Shown one piece after another: positions 19,255 through 26,718 of a stretch of DNA of 30,990 nt. The notes beneath the pieces were generated by a model. That model did no database searches, was not told where the DNA came from, and saw only the letters and a list, made by a program, of their open reading frames with translations. The stretch spans positions 1 to 30,990 of the forward strand of contig JBBQAA010000059.1 of the NCBI GenBank assembly GCA_038276395.1. The letters are read 5' to 3'. Position 1 is the stretch's first letter. Each line of letters starts with the position of its first letter. The position numbers and the translations under genes were made by a program. This stretch comes from JBBQAA01 sp038276395 (lineage in GTDB: Bacteria > Actinomycetota > Thermoleophilia > Solirubrobacterales > Solirubrobacteraceae).

Positions 19255-19292
19255 GGGCCGCAGACGCTAGCCGGAGCGCATCGACGGAGGGG

Positions 19293-20945
19293 TCAGGAGA
19301 CGGTCAGCTCCCGGGCCAGGGTGACGCCCGCGGTGCGCTGCGGGGCCTCGAGGGCCGCGAGCGCCCGCTCGTGGTCCGGCAGGGAGAACACCGAGCCGTC
19401 GTGCAGGACCATGAGGAAGCGATCGAAGCGCCGCAGGAAGGCGCGGTCGTGGGAGACCGCGACGACCGTCCCCTCGAAGGCCTCGAGCGCGGCCTCGAGC
19501 GCCTCGGCGGAGTCGATGTCGAGGTTGTCGGTCGGCTCGTCGAGCAGCAGGAGGTTCCGGCCCTCGAGCTCCAGGCAGAGGATCTCGAGCCGCGCCTTCT
19601 GCCCACCGCTCAGCGTGTCGTAGGAGCGCCGGGCGGCGTCGGCGAGGCCGTAGCGGGCGAGCGCGCTCATCGCCTCCTGCTCGGCGCCCGTACGCCGCTT
19701 GACCACCTCGAGCACCCCCTGGCCGAGGAGGTCCGGGCGCCGGCCGAGCTGGGTGAAGAACCCCGTCGAGACGCGGTTGCCGACGCGGAGCTCGCCGGAG
19801 TCGGGCGGGCGCTCGCCGGCGAGCATGCGCATGAGGTGGGTCTTCCCCGAGCCGTTCGGCCCGACCAGCCCGACGCGCTCGCCGAAGTGGATCTCTTCGG
19901 AGAAGGGCCGGACGAGGCCGTCGATCTCGACCGCGCGCAGGTCGAGCACGCGCCGCGCGGAGTCGCCGCCGCGGATCCGCACCTTGATCGTCCGGTCGGG
20001 CACCGGGGGCGGCGGCGGCTCGGCGGCGAAGCGCCTCCAGCGCGTCTCGGCGGCGTCCGCCCGCTTGGCCCAGTCCGGCGAGTACCTCGCGCGCTCCTTG
20101 AACAGCCGCACGAGCTCGCGCAGCCTCCGCTCCTCGGCCTGCCAGCGGGCGAGCACGTCGCCCAGGCGGCGCTGGCGGGCCGCACGAGACTCGGTGTAGG
20201 TGGCGTAGGAGCCGCCGTGGACCCAGGCGCAATGGCCCTCCAGCGTGACGATGCGCGTGACCGCGGCCGCCAGCACCGCCCGGTCGTGGGAGATCATGAG
20301 CACGGTCTTCCGCGACTCGGCGATGCGGCGCTCCAGGCGCCGTTTCGCCGGCACGTCGAGGAAGTTGTCCGGCTCGTCGAGCAGGAGCACGTCGGCGTCG
20401 GAGCCGAGGATCAGCTCAAGCACGAGGCCCTTCCGCTCCCCGCCCGACAGCGTCAGCGCCGGGCGGTCCCCCAGCTCCGCGAGCCCGCTCCGCACAGCCG
20501 TGCGGCAGGCGGCGTCCCAGCGCGCCTCGAGCTCGTAGCCGCCGAGGTCAGACCACTCGGCCACGGCGCTCCCGAGCTCGATACCCGCCGCGGCGTCACC
20601 GTCGGCGAGCCGGCGCTCCGCGGCGAGCAGGCGCAGGCCGGCGCGGCGAAGCGGGACGGGCGCGACGCCGAGCAGCAGCTCCCGGACCGAGGCCGAAGGG
20701 TCCGTGCCCGGCGATCCGGCCCCGACGTCCTGGGGCATGTGGGCGACCCGGCCGCCCGCCGTGGCGGCGCCTTCGGCGGCGGGCAGCTCGCCGGCGAGGA
20801 CGCGGAGCAGCGTGCTCTTCCCCACGCCGTTCACGCCGACGAGGCCCGCGTGGTCACCGGGCGCGAGGCGGAAGGAGACGCCCTCGAAGAGGAGCTCTCC
20901 CCCGGGATGCGCGAACGCCAGGTCCGAGACGGCGATGTGGGCCAC
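19293..20945 (-). CDS. ABC-F family ATPase
   Basis: 550 residues from GTG 20945. Two ABC domains without membrane segments: first Walker A GLVGVNGVGKSTLLR, signature TLSGGERKGL, Walker B LLLDEPDNFLD; then a charged interdomain linker (RRLRELVRLFKERARYSPDWAKRADAAETRW), second Walker A GLVGPNGSGKTHLMR, signature TLSGGQKARL, Walker B LLLDEPTDNLDID. ABC-F proteins act on ribosomes, either as translation factors or as antibiotic-resistance protection factors. The subfamily cannot be fixed by eye. The frame continues upstream of 20945 but the first ABC domain begins right at this GTG. It lies 46 bases after a sensor kinase gene. Confidence 0.9.
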   Translation of the reverse strand: MAHIAVSDLAFAHPGGELLFEGVSFRLAPGDHAGLVGVNGVGKSTLLRVLAGELPAAEGAATAGGRVAHMPQDVGAGSPGTDPSASVRELLLGVAPVPLRRAGLRLLAAERRLADGDAAAGIELGSAVAEWSDLGGYELEARWDAACRTAVRSGLAELGDRPALTLSGGERKGLVLELILGSDADVLLLDEPDNFLDVPAKRRLERRIAESRKTVLMISHDRAVLAAAVTRIVTLEGHCAWVHGGSYATYTESRAARQRRLGDVLARWQAEERRLRELVRLFKERARYSPDWAKRADAAETRWRRFAAEPPPPPVPDRTIKVRIRGGDSARRVLDLRAVEIDGLVRPFSEEIHFGERVGLVGPNGSGKTHLMRMLAGERPPDSGELRVGNRVSTGFFTQLGRRPDLLGQGVLEVVKRRTGAEQEAMSALARYGLADAARRSYDTLSGGQKARLEILCLELEGRNLLLLDEPTDNLDIDSAEALEAALEAFEGTVVAVSHDRAFLRRFDRFLMVLHDGSVFSLPDHERALAALEAPQRTAGVTLARELTVS

Positions 20946-20991
20946 GGCGGCAGTATGCGACGGCAGCGCCCTTCGGGCCGGCCCGGCGGGC

Positions 20992-22434
20992 TCAGACGGC
21001 CTGAGGGGCGGCGGCGCCCGCGGGCGCTGCGAGCGTCGCCGGCGACCCGGAGGCGGGCAGGCGCACGGTGAACACGGCGCCGCCGCCGGGGGCGCCCGCC
21101 GCCGCGACCGATCCGTGGTGGGCGGCGACGATCCCCGCAACGATCGCGAGGCCGAGCCCCGCCCCGGCCTTCCCGCGCTCGCGGCCGGCCTCGGCGCGCC
21201 AGAAGCGCTCGAAGAGCGCCACGTCCTCCCCGCGCGGCAGCCCGGGGCCGTGGTCGCGCACAGCGAGCTCGACCTCCCCGGCCACGCGGCGCACGGCGAG
21301 GTCGATCGGCGTGCCTTCCGGGGTGTGCACGAGCGCGTTGCGCACGAGGTTGCCGAGGACCTGGCGCAGGCGGTCCTCGTCGCCGAGGACGGTCGTCCCG
21401 CGCTCCGGGGCGGAGAGCGCGACCTCGCGGTCGGGCGCGATCGCCCGCGCGTCGGCCGCGGCGTCGCGGGCGAGCGCGGCGAGCTCCACCGGCATCCGCA
21501 CGTCGTCGCGGACCTCGTCGAGGCGGGCGAGCGTCAGCAGGTCCTCGACGAGGACCCCCATGCGCTTGGCCTCGTCCTCGATGCGACGCATCGTCGCCTC
21601 GCGATCCTCCTCGGCCACGGCGCCCATCCCGAAGAGCTCGGCGTAGCCGCGGATCGAGGCGAGCGGGGTGCGCAGCTCGTGCGAGGCGTCGGCCACGAAG
21701 CGGCGCAGGCGGTCCTCGCTCGCCTCGCGCTCGGAGAACGCCGACTCGAGACGGGAGAGCATGGCGTTCAGCGCCAGGCCGAGGCGCCCGACCTCCGTCC
21801 GCGACGTCGCGGGCTCGACGCGCCGGGAGAGGTTGCCGCCCGCGATGTCGCCGGCGGTGCGGGAGATCCGCTCGAGCGGACGGAGGCCGAGGCGGACCAC
21901 GAGCGCGGCGCCGAGGCCGAGGGCGAGCAGCACGCCGCCGATGACGAGCGCCTCGACGAGACGCAGGCGGGCGAGGGTCTGGTCCATCTCCCGCAGGGGC
22001 ACCGCCACGACGAGCTCGCCGGCGGCGTCGGGGGAGGACACGGCAAGCACGCGGAAGCGCCCCTCGCCGCGGCGGGCGCCGACGGTCAGCAACCGTCCCG
22101 GCGGGATCGACGTCGGCAGGCGCGGGAGGGCGTAGACCCTCGGCTGGTAGCCGAAGACGACGCCGGCTCCGATGGTGCGCCCGCTCGCCACCCGCTGCTC
22201 CCCGTAGGTGCCGGGGGGAAGGTTGACATCCCCCCCGGGGCCCCCTGGGCCGCCGTGGTCGCCGCCGTCGAGCTGGTGGCCGATAGCGGGAACGGCGGAG
22301 CGGACCTGGGCGTCCACGCGCGTCTGGAGGAAGGAGCGCTGCTCGAGGTAGGTGATCCCGCCGAGCAGGAGCAGGCCGGCGGCGCCGAGCGCGAGCAGCC
22401 CGGCGATGAGCCGCGCGCGCAGCGAGGAGAGCAT
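20992..22434 (-). CDS. Sensor histidine kinase (HAMP, HisKA, HATPase)
   Basis: 480 residues. Transmembrane helices at about 8-30 and 160-182 flank a sensor region of about 130 residues that contains a Gly/His/Asp-rich stretch (GGDHGGPGGPGGDV). HAMP follows (183-235), then FVADASHELRTPLASIRGYAELF with the phospho-acceptor His252. The ATPase domain carries the N box (RQVLGNLVRNALVHTPEG), G1 (VRDHGPGLPRG) and G2 (GKAGAGLGLAIVAGIVAAHHG). It phosphorylates the OmpR-type regulator encoded nine bases upstream. The signal is unknown; downstream ABC-F and permease genes hint at envelope or antibiotic stress. Confidence 0.93.
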   Translation of the reverse strand: MLSSLRARLIAGLLALGAAGLLLLGGITYLEQRSFLQTRVDAQVRSAVPAIGHQLDGGDHGGPGGPGGDVNLPPGTYGEQRVASGRTIGAGVVFGYQPRVYALPRLPTSIPPGRLLTVGARRGEGRFRVLAVSSPDAAGELVVAVPLREMDQTLARLRLVEALVIGGVLLALGLGAALVVRLGLRPLERISRTAGDIAGGNLSRRVEPATSRTEVGRLGLALNAMLSRLESAFSEREASEDRLRRFVADASHELRTPLASIRGYAELFGMGAVAEEDREATMRRIEDEAKRMGVLVEDLLTLARLDEVRDDVRMPVELAALARDAAADARAIAPDREVALSAPERGTTVLGDEDRLRQVLGNLVRNALVHTPEGTPIDLAVRRVAGEVELAVRDHGPGLPRGEDVALFERFWRAEAGRERGKAGAGLGLAIVAGIVAAHHGSVAAAGAPGGGAVFTVRLPASGSPATLAAPAGAAAPQAV

Positions 22435-22443
22435 CGTCCCGGG

Positions 22444-23160
22444 CTAGTCCCGCGGCCGGCGCAGGGCGTAGCCCACGCCGCGGACCGTGTGGATGAGCGG
22501 CGGCCCGTGCTTGTCGAGCTTCTTGCGCAGGTAGGAGATGTAGGTCTCGAGCACGCGCGCGTCGCCGCCGAAGTCATAGCTCCAGACGTGGTCGAGGAGT
22601 TGCGGGCGCGTGAGCACCCGGCGCGGATTGAGGAGCAGATAGCGCAGCAGGCGGTACTCCGTGGCCGTGAGATCGATCGGCTGGGCGGCGCGCGTGACCT
22701 CACGGGTGTCCTCGTCGAGCTCGAGGTCCTCGAAGGTCAGCCGCCCGGACTCGGCCTCGGCCGCGCCCGAGCGCCGCAGGACGGCGCGGATGCGCGCCAC
22801 GAGCTCCTCGAGGGAGAAGGGCTTCGTGACGTAGTCGTCGCCGCCCATCGTCAGGCCGCGCACCTTGTCGTCGGCGGCGTCGCGGGCGGTGAGGAAGATG
22901 ATCGGCACGTGCGCGCGCTGCGCGCCGAGGCGCCGGGCGACCTCGAAGCCCTCCATGTCGGGAAGCATCACGTCGAGCACCATCAGATGGGGCCGGAAGG
23001 AGGCGACGGCGGCGAGCGCCTCGCGGCCGGTCCCCGCGGACTCGACCGCGAAGCCCTGGTAGCGCAGCGCCATGGAGACGACGTCGGCGATGTTCGGCTC
23101 GTCGTCGACGACGAGGACGCGATGGGTCGGCGGGGCTTCAGTGACGCTCATGGTGCCCAT
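22444..23160 (-). CDS. OmpR/PhoB-family response regulator
   Basis: 238 residues from ATG 23160 (a second ATG at 23151 is possible). The receiver domain has VLVVDDEPN, phospho-acceptor Asp63 in MVLDVMLPD, the Thr in FLTARDA and Lys in DDYVTKPF. The winged-helix domain (about 135-235) contains LTATEYRLLRYLLLNP, RVLTRPQLLDHVW, and TYISYLRKKLDKHGPPLIHTVRGVGY. It pairs with the kinase immediately downstream. It resembles actinobacterial TcrA/MprA-like regulators; targets cannot be told. Confidence 0.95.
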   Translation of the reverse strand: MGTMSVTEAPPTHRVLVVDDEPNIADVVSMALRYQGFAVESAGTGREALAAVASFRPHLMVLDVMLPDMEGFEVARRLGAQRAHVPIIFLTARDAADDKVRGLTMGGDDYVTKPFSLEELVARIRAVLRRSGAAEAESGRLTFEDLELDEDTREVTRAAQPIDLTATEYRLLRYLLLNPRRVLTRPQLLDHVWSYDFGGDARVLETYISYLRKKLDKHGPPLIHTVRGVGYALRRPRD

Positions 23161-23479
23161 GGTGCCGCGCGGAGCTGGGGAGTTCCTGAGAGGCCCCGGC
23201 CGACCCGGCCTGCCACCGAGGCCCGGACTCTCGCTCCGGCCCCGCGCGGATCGCGGCGGGGCACACCGGAGCCTGGGGATCAGGAAGCGGGCGTTCTCGA
23301 AGCGGGTGGACAGGAATGGTCCCCAGGGCGATCATTTCTGTCCACCCGCGCTGCACGGACCGCTCGGTGGACGGCTGTGCTCACCGGGTGGACGTTCCTG
23401 TCCGGAGGGCCATCAGCAGCGCGGGCCGCGACCCGCCGAGCGCTGACTTTCCCATCTCGGGCGCCGCGTGGGCGCCCGG
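23161..23479. other. Intergenic region with inverted and direct copies of GGTGGAC
   Basis: No gene is supported in these 319 bases between the DUF427 stop and the response-regulator start. The stretch holds an imperfect hairpin (annotated separately) plus further copies of the core GGTGGAC at 23366-23372 and 23387-23393; the latter is followed by TTCCTGTCC, the complement of GGACAGGAA. It should also contain the promoter for the two-component operon, but I see no clear -10/-35 pair. Confidence 0.6.
23304..23347. repeat. Inverted repeat, 15-bp arms
   Basis: GGGTGGACAGGAATG (23304-23318) and CATTTCTGTCCACCC (23333-23347) are complementary at 14 of 15 positions around a 14-base spacer. It could be a dispersed palindromic repeat, a terminator-like hairpin behind the DUF427 gene without a U-run, or an operator of the two-component system. 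Confidence 0.75.
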
Positions 23480-23764
23480 TTACTCCTCGACCTCGATCCC
23501 GTTCCAGAACGCCACGTGATCCTTGATCTGCGCCGCGGCCTCCTTCGGCTCCGGGTAGAACCAGGCGGCGTCGGGGTTCTCCTTGCCGCCCGCGCTCACC
23601 GTCAGGTAGCTCGCCGTGCCCTTCCACGGGCAGACGGAGGTCGTCTCGCTCTCGGACAGGACATCGTCCTTGACCGAGTCGCGGGGGAAGTAGTGGTTGC
23701 CTTCGACGACGACGGTGTCGTCGCTCTCGGCGATCACCTCGCCGTTCCATGTCGCTGTAGCCAT
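23480..23764 (-). CDS. DUF427 domain-containing protein
   Basis: 94 residues. The conserved DUF427 pattern is present: ATWNGEVIAESDDTVVVEGNHYFPRDSV, then SVCPWKGTASYLTV and NPDAAWFYPEPKEAAAQIKDHVAFW. This small family has a beta-tent-like fold; the biochemical role is unknown. Its ATG at 23764 overlaps the 3' end of the GH88-like gene by 31 bases and has AGAGGG just upstream. Confidence 0.9.
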   Translation of the reverse strand: MATATWNGEVIAESDDTVVVEGNHYFPRDSVKDDVLSESETTSVCPWKGTASYLTVSAGGKENPDAAWFYPEPKEAAAQIKDHVAFWNGIEVEE

Positions 23765-25137
23765 GCCCTCTGCCTACCCACCGCCTCCACGGTGTAGTCG
23801 AGCGCGTATGAGAGCTCGGCGCGATCGTCCCACGCCGTCTTGCCGTGCGTCCCCACGCCGTCGGGGATGAACCCGAGCGGCGGGCGGGTGCTCGCCCGGG
23901 CGAGGATCGCCGCGAGCATCCGGTGGGCGAGCGGCGCCCACCACCCCGGGTGCGCGCAGCGCCCGGCCCGGCCGCTCGCGCACAGCTCCGCCAAGCGGTA
24001 GAGCCCGGCGGCGCTCACGGCGCCGGCGCTCGTGTCGGGCAGCGCGCCGGCCGGGGCGTCGTAGTCCCAGCGCGGGATCCCGCTCGCCGGCAGCCGCCGG
24101 CGCACGAACCCCGCGACGGCCTCGGCGCGGGCCCGCAGCCCGCGGGCCTGCAGCTCGCCCGCCGCCACGGTCAGGCCGTAGAGCGCCCAGCCCTGCCCGC
24201 GCGCCCAGGTCGAATCGGCACGCAGGCCCTGGTGGGTCTCGCGGAAGAGGACGCGCCCCGTCCGCCGGTCGAGGTGGACCGACTGGGTCGTCCCGCCGTC
24301 CGGGCGGACGAGCAGCCGCGCCACCCCCCGCGCGGCGCGGGCGGCGGCAGCGCGGGCGCGGGCGTCGTGGCGGACCCGGGCGTCCCAGACGAGCAGCGGC
24401 AGGTTCATCAGCGAGTCGACGATCGTGTCGGCCTCGGTCCGCGAGGGCAGCTTCGGCCGCGTCGGCAGCGTCCCCGCCCCAGGGTTCGAGGCGAGCACGG
24501 CCCGCAGGCCGCGCGCGGCGCGCAGCGCGCTCGCGCGGCCCGGCCGCCAGCCCGTGCGCTGCCACGCGGCGAGGGAGGACTCCCCGTAGAGGAAGCCGAG
24601 GTCGTGGGTCCGCCAGCCCTCGGCGCCGAGGTTCGCGCGCGTGCGGGCGAGCGCCCACCGCCGGAAGAGCCCGGGCGAGACCCCGAGGGCGCTCGCTCGC
24701 CACAGCGCGCCGGCGAGGAAGCCGCGGGTCCAGAAGCCGGCGTCGAGATGCAGGCGGTTGCGCGCGTCGGTGCCGAGGAGGAACCCACCGGGCGGGACGC
24801 GCGACTGGAGCTCGGCCAGGCGGTGCAGCAGGAGCAGGCCGCGGTCGGCGCGCAGCGTGACGAGCAGGCCGCCGACCCGCGTGCCCGCGGAGACGGCGAA
24901 GCGCCCTCCCGTCCCCACCGCCTCCACGTGCTCCGCGTGCGCGATGCGGCGCGTTCCCCGGCCCAGCCTGAGGATCCCCACCCCGCCGGCCGGCGGCGTG
25001 ACGTCGGCCGAGAGCGCCCACGCCTTCGCCGGCAGCGGCCGGGAATATCCGCGGGCCGAGGCAGGTGAGCGCCCGCAGCCGGCCCCCGCCAGCGCGAGCG
25101 CAGCGACCGCCGCCAGCACGGGCGCCCGGCTCCCCAC
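23734..25137 (-). CDS. GH88/unsaturated glucuronyl hydrolase-like exported protein
   Basis: 467 residues from GTG 25137. The N-terminus is a signal peptide with a possible lipobox ending at Cys21 (LALAGAGC, imperfect). The (alpha/alpha)6-barrel region has the family markers: THDLGFLYGES with Asp179, TIVDSLMNLPLLVWDA with Asp241, THQGLRADSTWARGQGWALYGL and DTSAGAVSAAGLYRLA. In GH88 the two Asp residues correspond to the catalytic pair that hydrates the 4,5-unsaturated uronic acid. A role in degrading uronic acid-containing polysaccharide is likely but the substrate is unknown. It starts four bases after the sulfur-carrier stop, so it may be read from the riboswitch transcript without an obvious functional link. 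Confidence 0.75.
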   Translation of the reverse strand: MGSRAPVLAAVAALALAGAGCGRSPASARGYSRPLPAKAWALSADVTPPAGGVGILRLGRGTRRIAHAEHVEAVGTGGRFAVSAGTRVGGLLVTLRADRGLLLLHRLAELQSRVPPGGFLLGTDARNRLHLDAGFWTRGFLAGALWRASALGVSPGLFRRWALARTRANLGAEGWRTHDLGFLYGESSLAAWQRTGWRPGRASALRAARGLRAVLASNPGAGTLPTRPKLPSRTEADTIVDSLMNLPLLVWDARVRHDARARAAAARAARGVARLLVRPDGGTTQSVHLDRRTGRVLFRETHQGLRADSTWARGQGWALYGLTVAAGELQARGLRARAEAVAGFVRRRLPASGIPRWDYDAPAGALPDTSAGAVSAAGLYRLAELCASGRAGRCAHPGWWAPLAHRMLAAILARASTRPPLGFIPDGVGTHGKTAWDDRAELSYALDYTVEAVGRQRAWLQRHGTAR

Positions 25138-25141
25138 GCGA

Positions 25142-25420
25142 CTACGCGCCGCCCGCGACCGCCGGGAGGATCGTCACCTCGTCGCCGTCCTCGACTTCCG
25201 TGTCGAGGCCGTCGAGGAAGCGGACGTCCTCCTCCCCGAGGTAGACGTTGACGAAGCGGCGCAGGCCGGCGCCCTCCTCGGAGATCCGCTCGCGCAGCTC
25301 GGGGAACTCCTCGTAGAGGCCGTCGAGCACCTCGCCGACGGTGTCGCCGTCGACGGCCGCCTCCGCCTCCCCGCCGGTGGCCGAGCGGAGCTGGGTCGGG
25401 ATCTTGACCGTGATCGCCAT
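25142..25420 (-). CDS. CysO/ThiS/MoaD-like sulfur carrier protein ending in Gly-Gly-Ala
   Basis: 92 residues. It closely follows the mycobacterial CysO pattern: TVKIPTQLRSATGGE near the start, LRRFVNVYLGEEDVRFLDGLDTEV in the middle, and DGDEVTILPAVAGGA at the end. Carriers of this beta-grasp family are adenylated at a terminal Gly-Gly and turned into a thiocarboxylate that donates sulfide to a PLP enzyme (CysO to CysM for cysteine). Here one extra Ala (GCG, 25145-25147) follows Gly-Gly, so a peptidase such as a JAMM/Mec-type enzyme would be needed before activation. The start codon directly abuts the stop of the threonine-synthase-like gene (TGA-ATG), making co-translation very likely. Confidence 0.88.
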   Translation of the reverse strand: MAITVKIPTQLRSATGGEAEAAVDGDTVGEVLDGLYEEFPELRERISEEGAGLRRFVNVYLGEEDVRFLDGLDTEVEDGDEVTILPAVAGGA

Positions 25421-26659
25421 TCAGGCGGGAACGCTATTGCGCTCCCAGGCCGCCTCGAAGGCCTCGTAGCGCGGCGCGATCGTGTCCACCGCGAACGTCC
25501 CGCGGGCGCAGTCGATCGTCTTCAGCCCGTCGCCCGTGATGAGCAGGACGACGCGCTCGGCGGGGTCGATCTCCCCCCGCTCGGCGAGCTTCCGGAGTAC
25601 CGCGGTCGTGACCCCGCCCGCGGTCTCCGTGAAGATCCCGGTCGTCTCGGCCAGGAGCTTTACCCCCGCGCGGATCTCGTCGTCGCTCACCTCGTCGACG
25701 CCGCCGCCGGTCCGCCGCGCGAGGTCAAGCGCGTAGGGGCCGTCGGCCGGGTTCCCGATCGCCAGCGACTTGGCGATCGTGTCGGGCTTGACGGGCCGGC
25801 AGACCTCCGCGCCGCTCGCCCACGCGCTCGCCACCGGATTGCAGCCCGTGGCCTGGGCGCCGTTCATCGCCGGCAGCTCGCCGCTCAGCAGGCCGAGGTC
25901 GAGCCACTCCTGGAAGCCGAGCCCGACCTTGGTGAACAGAGAGCCCGAGGCGATCGGAGAGATGACGCGGTCGGGCAGCTCCCAGCCGAGCTGCTCGGCG
26001 ATCTCGTAGGCGATCGTCTTCGAGCCCTCCGCGTAGTAGGGGCGCATGTTGACGTTGACGAACGCCCAGGGCTGCTCGCCCGAGACCTCGGTGCACAGCC
26101 GGTTGACGTCGTCGTAGTTGCCGCGCACGGCCATCAGGCGCGTGCCGTAGATCCCCGTGGCGAGGATCTTCGCCTCCTCGAGGTCTGCGGGGATGAACAC
26201 GCAGGACTCGAGCCCCGCCGCGGCCGAGTGGGCGGCCACGGCGTTGGCCAGGTTGCCGGTCGAGGCGCAGGCGATCGTCTCAAAGCCGAGCTCGAGCGCC
26301 CGCGCGAGCGCGACGGCGACGACGCGGTCCTTGAACGAGTGGGTCGGGTTGGCGGCGTCGTTCTTGACCCACACCTCGCGCAGTCCGAGGCGCGCGGCCA
26401 GGCGGTCGGCGCGCAGCAGCGGCGTCAGGCCGGGCTGCAGGCCGTCGCGGGGCGTCTCGCTGAGCGGCAGGAAGTCGGCGTACCGCCAGATCGAGCTCGG
26501 GCCCGCCTGGATCCGCCAGCGCGCGGCGGCGGGGTCGAAGTCGGGTGCTCGCTCCGCGTAGCGGACCTCGAGCGGGCCGAAACAGCGCTCGCAGACGTAG
26601 CTCGCGTCGAGCGGGTACTCGGTCCTGCATTCCTTGCACCGAAGTGATTCGGGCGGCAT
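25421..26659 (-). CDS. Threonine-synthase-like PLP enzyme under SAM riboswitch control
   Basis: 412 residues from ATG 26659, preceded by GGAGGT at six bases. A zinc-ribbon N-terminus (Cys8, Cys11, Cys23, Cys26) leads into a fold type II PLP domain. Lys110 in NPTHSFKDR is the Schiff-base lysine; ACASTGNLANAVAAHSA is the substrate/PLP loop and LLITGDGLKT lies near the C-terminus. Classical threonine synthases have GSFKDRG, a Ser/Thr-rich segment after STGN, and a GNAGN-type phosphate loop; here these read HSFKDRV, LANAVAA and PIASGSLFTK. It could be a true threonine synthase, but divergence, SAM control and a sulfur-carrier partner suggest an O-phosphohomoserine sulfhydrylase-like role (homocysteine formation). 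The product call is therefore open. Confidence 0.85.
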   Translation of the reverse strand: MPPESLRCKECRTEYPLDASYVCERCFGPLEVRYAERAPDFDPAAARWRIQAGPSSIWRYADFLPLSETPRDGLQPGLTPLLRADRLAARLGLREVWVKNDAANPTHSFKDRVVAVALARALELGFETIACASTGNLANAVAAHSAAAGLESCVFIPADLEEAKILATGIYGTRLMAVRGNYDDVNRLCTEVSGEQPWAFVNVNMRPYYAEGSKTIAYEIAEQLGWELPDRVISPIASGSLFTKVGLGFQEWLDLGLLSGELPAMNGAQATGCNPVASAWASGAEVCRPVKPDTIAKSLAIGNPADGPYALDLARRTGGGVDEVSDDEIRAGVKLLAETTGIFTETAGGVTTAVLRKLAERGEIDPAERVVLLITGDGLKTIDCARGTFAVDTIAPRYEAFEAAWERNSVPA

Positions 26660-26664
26660 ATGAA

Positions 26665-26693
26665 ACCTCCGCCTTGGTCGAATAAGACGGAGG
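26665..26693 (-). promoter_or_regulatory. Shine-Dalgarno-sequestering hairpin of the SAM riboswitch
   Basis: In minus-strand RNA, CCUCCGUCUU (26684-26693) can pair with AAGGCGGAGG (26666-26675) around an 8-base loop, ten pairs with one wobble. The 3' arm contains the GGAGG Shine-Dalgarno. There is no U-run, so it is a translational off-switch rather than a terminator. Confidence 0.7.
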
Positions 26694-26718
26694 AACGGAT
26701 GTGGCGCGCCCTCCAGTC

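Noticed and set aside
20704..23526. 940-codon plus-strand frame opposite ABC-F, kinase and regulator
   Set aside because: Antisense to three well-supported genes and lacks any domain; stop codons are simply rare at this GC content.
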